Source: an uncultured Verrucomicrobiota bacterium
Lineage (GTDB): Bacteria > Verrucomicrobiota > Verrucomicrobiae > Opitutales > Opitutaceae
Length of the DNA stretch: 6,227 nt
Assembly (NCBI GenBank): GCA_946481225.1
Contig: CAMLNJ010000194.1
Coordinates: forward strand, 1-6,227
Reading direction: 5' to 3'
How positions within the stretch are numbered: position 1 is the first letter of the stretch; each line of letters starts with the position of its first letter. This document shows positions 6,132 through 6,227 of the stretch, piece after piece. The position numbers and the translations under genes were made by a program. Under the pieces are notes generated by a model, which saw only the letters and a list, made by a program, of their open reading frames with translations, searched no databases and was not told the DNA's origin.

Positions 6132-6227
6132 TGATGAAATCCGAGCGAAGAAACGCCGCGGGGGAACGACGAAGCGAACGCGCAAGAAGCGGGAGACGTG
6201 TCACGCGAGCAGATGCCGGACCCTCGA

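Noticed and set aside
6027..6185. N-terminal extension of the sigma factor to an ATG at 6185
   Set aside because: The 53 extra residues are basic and lack family similarity. Starting at 6026 gives the usual family length.

Overview
The window reads as GC-rich bacterial DNA, most likely from a member of the Verrucomicrobiota (Opitutaceae-like), with Planctomycetota as the main alternative. The grounds are a short ECF sigma factor next to a membrane Ser/Thr kinase, a PEP-CTERM protein, a GH31 glycosidase, high G+C, and no clear Shine-Dalgarno sequence at any of the four starts. This placement is inference from gene content. All four real genes lie on the minus strand, so transcription runs from high to low coordinates.

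Layout in transcription order: (1) 6027-6227, a non-coding leader with a weak promoter candidate and an 8-bp direct repeat. (2) 5466-6026, an ECF-type sigma factor of 186 aa. (3) 3173-5410, a 745-aa transmembrane Ser/Thr protein kinase with a TPR-like C-terminal half, starting 55 bp after the sigma gene. (4) 2945-3172, an intergenic region with two inverted REP-like palindromic units of identical architecture. (5) 2051-2944, a secreted 297-aa PEP-CTERM protein with a LamG/concanavalin-like beta-sandwich. (6) 1989-2023, a strong intrinsic terminator. (7) 1936 to beyond position 1, a secreted protein of which 645 aa are visible. It starts with a second, diverged copy of the same beta-sandwich module and continues into a GH31 glycoside hydrolase of the alpha-xylosidase type. 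Its end lies outside the window.

How the parts may work together (inference): the sigma factor and kinase form a regulatory pair, with the kinase possibly sensing an envelope signal through its C-terminal part and acting on gene expression. The two downstream genes are secreted products sharing one module. One ends in an exosortase sorting tail; the other carries the module as the N-terminal part of a polysaccharide-processing enzyme. The REP-like pair and the terminator separate the regulatory pair, the PEP-CTERM gene and the enzyme gene, so these need not be a single operon.

Most noteworthy are the tandem paralogs with different C-terminal fates, and the REP-like pair, whose two 8-bp stems differ at three positions, all compensated, around the same 6-nt loop.
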